From contig NZ_CP053069.1 in NCBI RefSeq assembly GCF_013003965.1, positions 4,433,419 to 4,497,418 on the forward strand: a DNA stretch of 64,000 nt, read 5' to 3'. Origin of the DNA: Usitatibacter rugosus. Lineage in GTDB: Bacteria; Pseudomonadota; Gammaproteobacteria; Burkholderiales; Usitatibacteraceae. Positions 1 to 7,488 of this stretch are shown here, one piece after another. Under the pieces are notes generated by a model, which ran no database searches, had not been told where the DNA came from, and saw only the letters and a program-made list of their open reading frames with translations. Both the position numbers and the translations under genes were made by a program. Position 1 is the stretch's first letter. Every line of letters starts with the position of its first letter.

Positions 1-1
1 A

Positions 2-199
2 GCCGGCGTGAAGATCCCGAAATGGGTGGGCTTCGCGCTCGACCCGAAGGGCTATGCGCGCAACTACGTGATGAAGCGCGTGCGTGAGGAAGCGAAGCAG
101 CGCGTCGGCCTCGCCAACGACTGCCGCGTGGAAGAAACGGCGGACGACGATTCCGAAGGTCCGTTCCCGACGCCCGAAGCCGATTCGGCCGAAGCCTGA
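2..199 (+). CDS. C-terminal end of an unidentified protein (clipped by window edge)
   Basis: An open frame runs in from the left edge and stops at TGA 197-199. About 65 residues are visible. A GTG at 8-10 could be read as a start, but nothing resembling a ribosome-binding site can be seen before it, so I treat this as the tail of a longer gene. The visible part has a basic stretch with an aromatic/glycine segment (KWVGFALDPKGYARNYV), a charged helix-like segment, and an acidic, proline-containing end. I do not recognise the family. It ends 10 bases before the ferritin-like gene on the same strand, so the two may be co-transcribed. Confidence 0.5.
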   Translation, partial: AGVKIPKWVGFALDPKGYARNYVMKRVREEAKQRVGLANDCRVEETADDDSEGPFPTPEADSAEA

Positions 200-209
200 G
201 GGGACATCC

Positions 210-989
210 ATGACGACGACGCACGAACGCGAGCGGTGCGACCGCGTGGTGTTCTACGCGGCGGCAGTCTCCTCCTTCCTGGAATCCAGCGTCCCGCTCT
301 ACACGCGGGAGCTGCGCACGATGTTCGCCGGCGACCCGGCTTTCCTGGAGTGGCTCGATGCCACCTGGGAGCCCGAGGAATCCGGCCACGGGCGCGCGAT
401 GCGCGAGCTGCTCGCGCGGCGCTGGCCCGAGTACCGCTGGGAGGACGCGTACGACGCCTTCCTGCGCGAGTACACGACGTATTGCGGCCCGCACCTGCTG
501 CGGCCCACGCCCGCCCGCGAGATGCTTTCGCGCTGCGTGACCGAATGCCAGGCGGCGATGCTCTATCGCGCGCTCTCCGCGTACTCGACCGACGCGGGCG
601 ACGCCGCCCTCTTCCGCTCGATGTACGAGGACGAGGTGCGCCACTACAAGGTCTTCTTCCGCGAGTTCCGCCGCTATCGCGCCTCCGAACGGCTCGGTGC
701 GCTCGAGGTCTGCGGCGCGCTCTTCGGCCGGCGCGACAAGGCGCAGGTCGAGGACGCCGGTACGGCGCTTCGCTACGTGAACTACGGCTACAGCCGCGAG
801 CTGCCCTTCGCGCCCCTCGAGGTCGAAGGCGCGACGGCCCTCGCCCGGGAGGCGCTACGCGCGCATTTCCCGAGCGAATCGGCGCGGCTGATGATGCTGA
901 AGCCCCTCGCCGAGACCTCGGCCGCCGGGCGCTGGATCGCGCGCGGCGTGGGTCTCGCGATGAAGTTCGAGATGCAGGTCGTGGTCTAG
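210..989 (+). CDS. Ferritin-like (putative diiron) protein
   Basis: This is a 259-residue soluble protein starting at ATG 210, preceded by a GAGGGGACAT ribosome-binding stretch. The sequence carries the spaced carboxylate/histidine pattern of a four-helix-bundle diiron protein: Glu25, Glu57-x-x-His60, Glu112, and Glu142-x-x-His145 (the EDEVRHY motif). Proteins of this superfamily bind two irons and act in iron storage, peroxide handling or hydroxylation. The substrate here cannot be told from sequence. It is longer than a bacterioferritin and has a C-terminal extension of about 100 residues without an obvious second domain. No signal peptide or membrane segment is seen, so it should be cytoplasmic. 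Its stop codon overlaps the stop codon of the convergent minus-strand gene. The fold assignment is reasonably firm and the function is open. Confidence 0.65.
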   Translation: MTTTHERERCDRVVFYAAAVSSFLESSVPLYTRELRTMFAGDPAFLEWLDATWEPEESGHGRAMRELLARRWPEYRWEDAYDAFLREYTTYCGPHLLRPTPAREMLSRCVTECQAAMLYRALSAYSTDAGDAALFRSMYEDEVRHYKVFFREFRRYRASERLGALEVCGALFGRRDKAQVEDAGTALRYVNYGYSRELPFAPLEVEGATALAREALRAHFPSESARLMMLKPLAETSAAGRWIARGVGLAMKFEMQVVV

Positions 990-1297
990 CGCTGCGCGAG
1001 GGCGGCCGAGCCCTCACGGCACTGGTAGCGCACGGTGTCGAACGGGCTCGAAGGCTGGAACTCCGTGAACGTGTAGCCGGTGATGGTGTTCATCCGCTTC
1101 ACGAACGCGGCGTAGGCCTCGGGGCCTTCGCGCAGCTTGTCGCAATAGCGCTGGTAGAGGCGGGCCATGTGGCCCGTCTCACCGGCCTGGGTCGCGATGA
1201 CGGTGGAAGCCGCTGCGATGGGCTGGGTAGTGACGGCATCGGCGAACGCGGCGCCCGAGGCGAGGACGAGGGCGGTGGTGACGAGGAGGTTTCTCAT
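986..1297 (-). CDS. Small secreted protein of unknown function
   Basis: This is a 103-residue protein with a clear Sec signal peptide: a basic start (MRNLL), a hydrophobic core, and a likely cleavage after AFA near residue 19. The mature part of about 84 residues has two cysteines, in the YC and QC contexts, that could form a disulfide in the periplasm. GGAGA lies a few bases before the ATG and supports the start. I do not recognise the family. It lies downstream of the TonB-like gene on the same strand with a gap of about 120 bases, so it may have its own promoter. The stop codon overlaps the stop of the ferritin-like gene on the opposite strand by four bases. Confidence 0.6.
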   Translation of the reverse strand: MRNLLVTTALVLASGAAFADAVTTQPIAAASTVIATQAGETGHMARLYQRYCDKLREGPEAYAAFVKRMNTITGYTFTEFQPSSPFDTVRYQCREGSAALAQR

Positions 1298-1420
1298 GGG
1301 GATCTCCAGTCTCGTTGGAAGGCGCCCCCAGCTTGATCCCGCTGCGACCGGCCTGTCCGTAACGGTTTGTCCCGTTGCCTTGCGGCGGTCGCGAGGCGTG
1401 ACCGCGGCGTGACGGTGTCG

Positions 1421-2329
1421 CTATTCGGCGACCACCTGGTCACCGCGTGTGAAGGTCCACGTGCGGGTGATGTACAGGATGTCGGTGTCGGCCCGGATGT
1501 TGTCGGGGAAGCGGTCGAAGGGCGCGGCCAGGCGGACGATGCGGATCGCGGCTTGGTCCAGCACCTTGTTCTTCGAGCTCTTGTTCACCTCGATCGATTC
1601 CACCTCGCCGTTCGCCTTGATGCCCACCGTGAGCTGCAGCGATCCGTAGAGCTTGTTCCGGCGCGCCTCTTCCGGATAGTTGAGGTTGCCGATGCGCTCG
1701 ATCTTGAGCCGCCAGTTGTCCACGTACACGGCGAAGCGGTATTCCGATGCGCGAGCGCCGACGAATTTCTTCTTCGGCCGCTCCTGGTAGGCCTGGTGCT
1801 CGCGGCGGATCTGCGCCTCCAGGCGCTCGATCTCGAGGCGCTTCTCGACGAGATCGCGCGCCGTGTCGTCGGCCTTCACGTCGCCTTGCGGCGAGGGCGT
1901 GGGCACCGTCACCTGCACTGCGGAGGCGAGGCGCGTCATCAGCTCCTTCTGCTCCTGCTCCAGCTGCTTCACGCGCGCCTGGGCATCGCGCATGTCCTGC
2001 TGCTGGTCCTTCAGCGTGGGAAACGGGGTCTTGGCGCGCAGCTTCTCGTCGGTGTTGCCGCCGCCGTCCAGGTTGGCCTGGGCGAGCGCGTCGGCCTTGA
2101 CGGGCTTGGTGGCGCTCTTGGAGTTCACCAGCACCACGTCGAGGACGTTGTGCGGCGCATCCCACTTGCGCATGTCGATGAACTTGAAGCCGAGCCCGAT
2201 GATCAGCGCCACGTGGATGGCGAGGGAAACGACCAGCGACGCCTGCATGGAGGCGACGAGCCCGAACTTCTCGAGCAGGAAGTCGGAAAACGAAAGGACG
2301 GCATCCGGTGACGCGGTACGCACTTGCAT
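1421..2329 (-). CDS. TonB-family energy transducer-like protein
   Basis: This is a 302-residue protein from ATG 2329; a TTG three codons upstream at 2338 is an alternative start. A single membrane segment (LVVSLAIHVALIIGLGF) near residue 35 anchors it in the inner membrane. The middle is a charged, coiled-coil-like region of roughly 80-160, rich in Gln, Glu and Lys. The C-terminal 90 residues are a TonB-type domain (NYPEEARRNKLYGSLQLTV, then alternating strands). TonB proteins pass proton-motive energy from ExbB/ExbD to outer-membrane receptors. No exbB, exbD or receptor gene is nearby, and the Pro-rich spacer of a classical TonB is replaced by a coiled coil, so this may be a specialised envelope protein of the family. 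It follows the RNB gene on the same strand by about 40 bases. Confidence 0.75.
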   Translation of the reverse strand: MQVRTASPDAVLSFSDFLLEKFGLVASMQASLVVSLAIHVALIIGLGFKFIDMRKWDAPHNVLDVVLVNSKSATKPVKADALAQANLDGGGNTDEKLRAKTPFPTLKDQQQDMRDAQARVKQLEQEQKELMTRLASAVQVTVPTPSPQGDVKADDTARDLVEKRLEIERLEAQIRREHQAYQERPKKKFVGARASEYRFAVYVDNWRLKIERIGNLNYPEEARRNKLYGSLQLTVGIKANGEVESIEVNKSSKNKVLDQAAIRIVRLAAPFDRFPDNIRADTDILYITRTWTFTRGDQVVAE

Positions 2330-2368
2330 GAGTTGCAATTCTAAAGGCGAATCGTGACGGCGGGACCC

Positions 2369-4201
2369 CTATTTCCCCGCATAGCGGCATAGCACGGAGG
2401 GGTCCCACAGGTCGGGCTCGCCGAAGGCGATGCGGACCTTTTCGCCGGGCGCCACCGGCGGGAGGCCGATCGCGCGGCACACCAGCGGCAGGCCCTCGAG
2501 GCGCACGAGCTCCTCGCGGATCACCGTGGCATCCGACTCCGCGATGCCCTCCTGGAGGAGGTAGCGCAGCACCCAGTGGCGCTCGAGCGTGCGCTGGTGC
2601 TCGTTGTACGCCTCGTACACCGTCTCGAAATCGCGGGCGGCGGCGGCGAGGTCGTCCTTCGAGTAGGGAGGCGGCGCGAATCCGAGCGCCGCGACGAGCT
2701 GGCGCTGGTTCGCGAGATCCGAGAAGCGGCGCAGCGGCGAGCTCGACCACGCGTAGTGGGAGACGCCGAGCCATTCGTGGCTACCGGGCTCGACTTCCAT
2801 GCGTGTCTTGATGCCGCGCTGGTTGCGATACATGCCGGTCACGCCGCGCTCGGCGAGCAATTTTCCCCACGTCGCATTCACGTGGATCATCAGCTCGGCC
2901 ACGAGCGTGTCGATGGGCGTGCCGCGCCGCCGCGGCTCGACCGACACGCGGCCGTCGGCGACGCGGATCGTGTAGTCGACGCGATCGCCCTTCTCCTCCT
3001 TGGCGCCGCGCGCGACGCGCAGCCGCCCCGCGAGGCGGTGCAGCAGCAGGAGATCCTCGCCGTGCGCGCCCTCGACGCGGTCCGCGGCGATAGCAGCCTC
3101 GTTCAGGCGCGTCTCGAGCTCGCCGATCCGCAGGTTCGATTCGATCTCGATCCGCTCCACCTTCGATTCGGTGGCGGTGATGTCGAGCGTGGCCGCATCG
3201 AGCGTGAGATAGAGCGAGACGGCCGGGACCGTGCGGCCTTCCGCGAGCGTGGCCGCGGCCACCGCGGCCTCGGGCAGCATCGTGATCTTGCCGCCGGGGA
3301 AATAGGCCGTGGACAGGCGCTCGCGCGCGAGCGCTTCCAGCGGATGCTCGCGGCCGAAGAAGAGCGCGGGCGCCGCGATGTGCACGCCCACGCGCACGGT
3401 GCCGTCGCCGGGACGCTCGACCGAGAACGCGTCGTCGATCTCGGTGGTCTCGTGGTCGTCGATCGAGAAGGCGCGCGCGGTGGCGAGCGAAAGGCCCTCG
3501 GGCTCGGTGAGCGGCGGGACCTCCGCGAAGCCGGTGCCGCGCGGGAAGAACTCGAACGCGAAACGCCGCAGGAAGAAATCCTCGGGGCCGGCGAGCGCCC
3601 CGGCGCGGGCGAGCAGGCGCGGCGGAGCGAGCCCCGCGGCCGTGGCGGCCTGGTCCAGCGCACGCCACTCGAGCGCCATCTTGTCCGGCTTGAAGAGGAG
3701 GGTGTCGAGCTTCGCGGCGATGGCCTCGGGCACGCGGTCCGCGGCGAGCTCGGCGGCCCATGCGTCCACTTGTTCCTGTTGCTTGCGCTTCTTCTCCACG
3801 CCGGCGAGCGCCGCTTTCAGGTTCTCCGCCTGGGCCGCTTGATATCGGCCCTTGCCGCGCTTGTAGAAGAAGATCGGGCTCGCGTGCAGCCGCAGCGCGA
3901 CCGCGGTCGCCTCCACGGGCGAGGGCGCGTGGCCGTAGTAGTCCTTCGCGAGCGCCTCGAAGCCGAACTCGTCGCCGCCGCACACTTCCCAGAGGAATTG
4001 CGGGTCGATCTCCTCGGAGAGCTTCTGCGCATCGGGCATCAGCGCCTGGAGCGCCTGGTTGTCGAAGCGCAGCAGGATGCTCGCGGCCTTCACCTTGGAG
4101 CGCTTGCCGTGCGCGGCTTCCACCTGGAAGGTGGCGCCGGCATCCGCGAGGATCGTGCCGACGCGGAAGCTTCCGTCCTCCTCGAAGAGCACCTGCTTCA
4201 T
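2369..4201 (-). CDS. RNase II/R-family (RNB domain) exoribonuclease
   Basis: This is a 610-residue 3'-5' exoribonuclease-type protein. The RNB domain begins around residue 245 with the catalytic acidic cluster DDHETTEIDD (248-257), which binds the Mg ions used for hydrolysis. Later conserved stretches include RNQRGIKTRM and SSPLRRFSDLANQRQL. The N-terminal 230 residues are less conserved and include a Lys/Gln-rich helix near 130-150. The short C-terminal part ending in CRYAGK may be an S1-like OB fold. The ATG at 4201 overlaps the TGA of the upstream esterase (ATGA), which argues for translational coupling and sets the start. A longer frame upstream exists but runs through the esterase. It is probably a betaproteobacterial VacB/RNase II variant; I cannot assign it as rnb or rnr. 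Confidence 0.85.
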   Translation of the reverse strand: MKQVLFEEDGSFRVGTILADAGATFQVEAAHGKRSKVKAASILLRFDNQALQALMPDAQKLSEEIDPQFLWEVCGGDEFGFEALAKDYYGHAPSPVEATAVALRLHASPIFFYKRGKGRYQAAQAENLKAALAGVEKKRKQQEQVDAWAAELAADRVPEAIAAKLDTLLFKPDKMALEWRALDQAATAAGLAPPRLLARAGALAGPEDFFLRRFAFEFFPRGTGFAEVPPLTEPEGLSLATARAFSIDDHETTEIDDAFSVERPGDGTVRVGVHIAAPALFFGREHPLEALARERLSTAYFPGGKITMLPEAAVAAATLAEGRTVPAVSLYLTLDAATLDITATESKVERIEIESNLRIGELETRLNEAAIAADRVEGAHGEDLLLLHRLAGRLRVARGAKEEKGDRVDYTIRVADGRVSVEPRRRGTPIDTLVAELMIHVNATWGKLLAERGVTGMYRNQRGIKTRMEVEPGSHEWLGVSHYAWSSSPLRRFSDLANQRQLVAALGFAPPPYSKDDLAAAARDFETVYEAYNEHQRTLERHWVLRYLLQEGIAESDATVIREELVRLEGLPLVCRAIGLPPVAPGEKVRIAFGEPDLWDPSVLCRYAGK

Positions 4202-4770
4202 TCGCGCGCCCACTTCACGAGGTCGGGCACGTGCTCGTGGAACGACATCAGCGAATGGTCGCCGCCCTGCTCCACGGTCTGGAAGGCGCCCGCGTAGAAG
4301 GCCACGGCTTCGCGATAGTCGAGCACCTCGTCGCCGGTCTCGCAGATGAGCCAGTAGCGCGACGGGCGCGAGATCGCGGCCAGGTCCATGTCGCGCAGGT
4401 CGTCGACGTGGGCCGGGGTGAGCTCGAAGCTCTCGCCGGTGTAGAGGTTGCGTTGCGGCCCCAGGAACTTGCGGAAATGCGTGTGCGGATGCACGGCCGG
4501 ATTCAGCAGCGCCGCCTTGCAGCCCAGGCGCTCGGCCATCACGGTGGCGTAGTAGCCGCCGAGCGAGCTGCCGACCAGCGTGAGGTCCGCGGCCGCAACG
4601 TCCGCGCACGCGGCCTCGATCTGCCCGAAGGCGAGCGACGGGCGATGGTGGAGCTCGGGCACGGCATAGCGCAGGTCCGGCGCCTGGCCTTTCAGATAGT
4701 CGCCCAGCATCACCGCCTTCTTCGAGAGGGGCGAGCTGATGAACCCATGCAGGTAGACGATCGCCTTCAA
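4198..4770 (-). CDS. YqiA-like alpha/beta-hydrolase (esterase)
   Basis: This is a 190-residue alpha/beta hydrolase of the YqiA (UPF0227) type. It begins IVYLHGF with the oxyanion-loop HGF, has the nucleophile elbow GSSLG (Ser69), and a late His in GGDHS (about 172) with an acidic residue before it, giving a complete Ser-Asp-His triad. Family members are small cytoplasmic esterases with broad acyl-ester activity. The best start is TTG at 4770, which overlaps the TGA of the PhzF-like gene. No ATG lies near the HGF start. The stop overlaps the ATG of the RNB gene. Tight overlaps on both sides mark it as an internal operon gene. Confidence 0.8.
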   Translation of the reverse strand: MKAIVYLHGFISSPLSKKAVMLGDYLKGQAPDLRYAVPELHHRPSLAFGQIEAACADVAAADLTLVGSSLGGYYATVMAERLGCKAALLNPAVHPHTHFRKFLGPQRNLYTGESFELTPAHVDDLRDMDLAAISRPSRYWLICETGDEVLDYREAVAFYAGAFQTVEQGGDHSLMSFHEHVPDLVKWARE

Positions 4771-5612
4771 ATGTCGAGCGTGCCGCGGGCGAGCTCGATC
4801 ACGTCGCCGCCGACGAACACGGTGCCGCCCTTCACGGCGAGGTAGAGGTCCGAGGGGCGGAGGATCTCGTCGCCCTGCGTGACCACGCGCTGGATGTCCG
4901 CGCCCGGGCGCATCGCCGTGAACCAGCTGCCGAGGTTGGCGCAGGCCGATCCGGTCGCGGGGTCCTCGATGATCGCGGGCCCCTTGGGGAAGAAGAAGCG
5001 CGCCTTCACCGTGCCCTTCGCATCGCCGGCGTCGGCGACCACGTAGGCCATGCTCAGGTTGTCCACGCTCTTCAGGCGCGAGAACGCGTCGGCCACCGGT
5101 TTCGCGCGCAGCACCGCATCGGCGTCGCGCACGGGGACGATGAGTTGCTCCTTGCCCGCGGCCACCCACAACGGGCGATCGGCGATGTCGCGCTCCTCGA
5201 GGCCCAGCATCGCGGCCAGCTCCGCGCGCGATTCCTGCACCTCGCGCCACGTCGCCTTGTTGGCCTGCAGCGTCCAGCGGTCGCCCGCGGCCTTCACCGG
5301 GATCACGCCGGCCTTCATCTCGAGCGTCAGCGCGTCGCCCGTCTTCTGCAGCGAGCGCACCACATGCGCGGTGCCGAGCGTGGGATGGCCGGCGAACGGC
5401 ATCTCGTAGGCCGGCGTGTAGATGCGCACGCGGGCGTTCGCCTTGTCCGAGGGGAAGATGAACGTCGTCTCGGAGAGGTTCATCTGCAGGGCGAGGGCCT
5501 GCTGCGTGGCATCGTCGATGCCGCGGGCATCCTCGAACACGGCGAGGGGATTGCCCGTGAGGCGGCCGCCCCGGGTGAACACATTGACGATGCGGTAGGC
5601 GTAGGTCTTCAT
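4767..5612 (-). CDS. PhzF-family isomerase/epimerase-like protein
   Basis: This is a 281-residue protein of the PhzF/diaminopimelate-epimerase-like fold. It has the family opening YRIVNVFTRGGRLTGNPLAVF, the active-site Glu in LSETTF (Glu48), PFAGHPTLGTA, and the C-terminal EDPATGSACANLG motif. Characterised members isomerise a phenazine precursor, but most relatives have unknown substrates and there is no other phenazine gene here. It starts at ATG 5612, two bases after the mpl stop, and overlaps the esterase start, so it belongs to the mpl-phzF-yqiA-rnb transcription run. A role in general metabolism is a guess. Confidence 0.82.
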   Translation of the reverse strand: MKTYAYRIVNVFTRGGRLTGNPLAVFEDARGIDDATQQALALQMNLSETTFIFPSDKANARVRIYTPAYEMPFAGHPTLGTAHVVRSLQKTGDALTLEMKAGVIPVKAAGDRWTLQANKATWREVQESRAELAAMLGLEERDIADRPLWVAAGKEQLIVPVRDADAVLRAKPVADAFSRLKSVDNLSMAYVVADAGDAKGTVKARFFFPKGPAIIEDPATGSACANLGSWFTAMRPGADIQRVVTQGDEILRPSDLYLAVKGGTVFVGGDVIELARGTLDI

Positions 5613-5614
5613 GG

Positions 5615-6985
5615 TCAGTCCGCGGCGTCGCGATGGGCGGCGCCGAGCCGTTGCAGGAGCTTCGCGTGGATGCCGCCGAAGCCGCCGTTGGACATCACGA
5701 GCACGTGGTCGCCCGATCGCAGCACCTGCGACAGCGCTTCGACCATCGGCTCGATGTCGTGATAGATCGCCGCACGCGAAGACAGCGGCGCCAGGGCCTT
5801 TGCCGGATCCCATCCCAGGTGCGCGGCGTGGCAGTACACGAGGTCGGCGGCTTCGAGGCTCTTCGCGAGCGCGCCCTGCATCGTGCCCAGCTTCATGGTG
5901 TTGGAGCGCGGCTCGAAGACGGCGACGATGCGCTGGGCTCCGACGCGCTGGCGGAGGCCCGCGATGGTGGTGGCGAATGCGGTCGGGTGGTGCGCGAAGT
6001 CGTCATAGACGGTGATGCCGTTCACGACGCCGCGCACTTCCATGCGGCGCTTCACGCCCTGGAAGAGCGACAGCGCCTCGATGCCCCGCGCGACCGGAAC
6101 GCCGGCGTGGCGCGCCGCGGCGAGGGCGGCCAGGGCGTTACGCCGGTTGTGCTCGCCCATCAGCTCCCAGCGCACGGTGCCCTGCATCTCGCCGTGCAAG
6201 CGGACATCGAACGCTCCATCCGCGCGAAGCGGCCCCGCGCTCCACGCCTGGCCGTCGCCGAAGCGCTCGACGCTGGTCCAGCAGCCGCGCTCGAGCACGC
6301 GGCCGAGCGCCGCCTCCTCGCCGTTCACGACCAGCAGGCCGTTGGCGGGCACGATGCGCACGAGGTGGTGGAACTGCTTCTCGATGGCGGCCAGGTCGGG
6401 AAAGATATCCGCGTGGTCGAGCTCGAGGTTGTTCAGGATGGCGGTGCGCGGGCGGTACCAGACGAATTTCGAGCGCTTGTCGAAGAAGGCCGTGTCGTAC
6501 TCGTCGGCCTCGATCACGAAGAACGGCGAGTCGGTGGCGAGCGCCGACATGTTGAAGTTGCGCGCGATGCCGCCGATCAGGAAGCCGGGGTTCAGGCCGG
6601 CGTGCGCGAGGATCCACGCGAGCATCGAGGCCGTGGTGCTCTTGCCGTGCGTGCCCGCCACGGGGAGCACCCACTTGTCCTGCAGCACGTGCTCGGAGAG
6701 CCACTGCGGGCCGGAGCAGTACGGCAGCCCACGGTTCAGCATCTCCTCGACCACCGGCATGCCGCGCGTCATCGCGTTGCCGACCACGTAAAGGTCGGCC
6801 TTGTACGTTTCCAGCTGCGCGGCGTCGTAGCCCTCGTGCAGCTGGATGCCGAGGTTGCGAAGCTGGTCGCTCATCGGCGGATAGACCTGCGCGTCGCAGC
6901 CCGTGACGACGTGGCCGCGCTCGCGGGCGATCTTGGCGAGCCCGCCCATGAAAGTGCCGCAGATTCCGAGGATGTGGAGGTGCAT
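5615..6985 (-). CDS. mpl: UDP-N-acetylmuramate:L-alanyl-gamma-D-glutamyl-meso-diaminopimelate ligase
   Basis: This is the peptidoglycan-recycling ligase Mpl, which joins recovered tripeptide to UDP-MurNAc with ATP in the cytoplasm. It has the N-terminal nucleotide-binding loop (HILGICGTFMGGLA), the ATP loop AGTHGKSTTASM, the Mur-ligase central stretch EADEYDTAFFDKRSK, and the C-terminal FEPRSNTMKLG. Its length of about 456 residues is normal. Two ATGs are possible, at 6997 and 6985. The upstream one lies inside the arm of a dispersed palindrome, so I prefer 6985 (MHLHIL). It sits at the head of a tightly packed run with the PhzF-like, esterase and RNB genes. Confidence 0.93.
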   Translation of the reverse strand: MHLHILGICGTFMGGLAKIARERGHVVTGCDAQVYPPMSDQLRNLGIQLHEGYDAAQLETYKADLYVVGNAMTRGMPVVEEMLNRGLPYCSGPQWLSEHVLQDKWVLPVAGTHGKSTTASMLAWILAHAGLNPGFLIGGIARNFNMSALATDSPFFVIEADEYDTAFFDKRSKFVWYRPRTAILNNLELDHADIFPDLAAIEKQFHHLVRIVPANGLLVVNGEEAALGRVLERGCWTSVERFGDGQAWSAGPLRADGAFDVRLHGEMQGTVRWELMGEHNRRNALAALAAARHAGVPVARGIEALSLFQGVKRRMEVRGVVNGITVYDDFAHHPTAFATTIAGLRQRVGAQRIVAVFEPRSNTMKLGTMQGALAKSLEAADLVYCHAAHLGWDPAKALAPLSSRAAIYHDIEPMVEALSQVLRSGDHVLVMSNGGFGGIHAKLLQRLGAAHRDAAD

Positions 6986-6995
6986 TGCGTGCGTC

Positions 6996-7015
6996 ATCCC
7001 CGCGCAGGCGGGGAT
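6996..7015. repeat. Short extragenic palindrome (ATCCCCGC family)
   Basis: ATCCCCGC and GCGGGGAT form perfect 8-base arms around GCAG in the gap between the DUF486 gene and mpl. This matches the widely dispersed proteobacterial extragenic palindrome of the CATCCCCGCGCAGGCGGGGA type. A degenerate relative (CCCGC-AG-GCGGG, 26679-26690) lies between the flavin reductase and fxsA. In RNA it would fold into a hairpin just before the mpl start. Confidence 0.7.
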
Positions 7016-7022
7016 CCGGTTT

Positions 7023-7376
7023 CTATGCGAAGAAGATGAAGTAGACCGCGCCCAGCAAACAAAGTCCCGCCCACAGGTAGTTCCAGGTGAGCTGCTGGTC
7101 CATGTAGAGGATCGCGAAGGGCACGAAGACCGCGAGCGTGATCACTTCCTGCAGGATCTTCAGCTGCGCGAGGTTGATACCGCCCGCGAAGCCGATGCGG
7201 TTGGCGGGCACCTGCAGCAGGTACTCGGCGAGCGCGATGCCCCAGCTGACGAGCGCGGCGATCCACCACGGGCTCGCCTGCAGGTGCTTCAGGTGGCCGT
7301 ACCACGCGAACGTCATGAAGAGGTTCGAGGCCGCCAGCAGCGTCACCGTGGCCGCGAGGGTCTGGAACTGGGTCAT
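7023..7376 (-). CDS. DUF486 family small membrane protein
   Basis: This is a 117-residue inner-membrane protein with four hydrophobic segments. Hallmarks of the DUF486 (DMT-like) family are visible: TFAWYGHLKH in the first loop, EYLLQVPANRIG in the middle, and a hydrophobic end. The function of the family is not established. Its size and topology recall half of a drug/metabolite transporter. It starts at ATG 7376, about 110 bases from the divergent gshA, and its stop is separated from mpl by a palindromic repeat. Confidence 0.8.
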   Translation of the reverse strand: MTQFQTLAATVTLLAASNLFMTFAWYGHLKHLQASPWWIAALVSWGIALAEYLLQVPANRIGFAGGINLAQLKILQEVITLAVFVPFAILYMDQQLTWNYLWAGLCLLGAVYFIFFA

Positions 7377-7488
7377 GGAAGGGGCGTTTCGGGAGGGAGC
7401 AGGGCCGTAAATTCTACAGGAGCGGGGGGTCACGTCCGCGGGCAGGTCCGCCGTGTAAACTCAATGCCCCGATCAGGAGGCCGGCACC

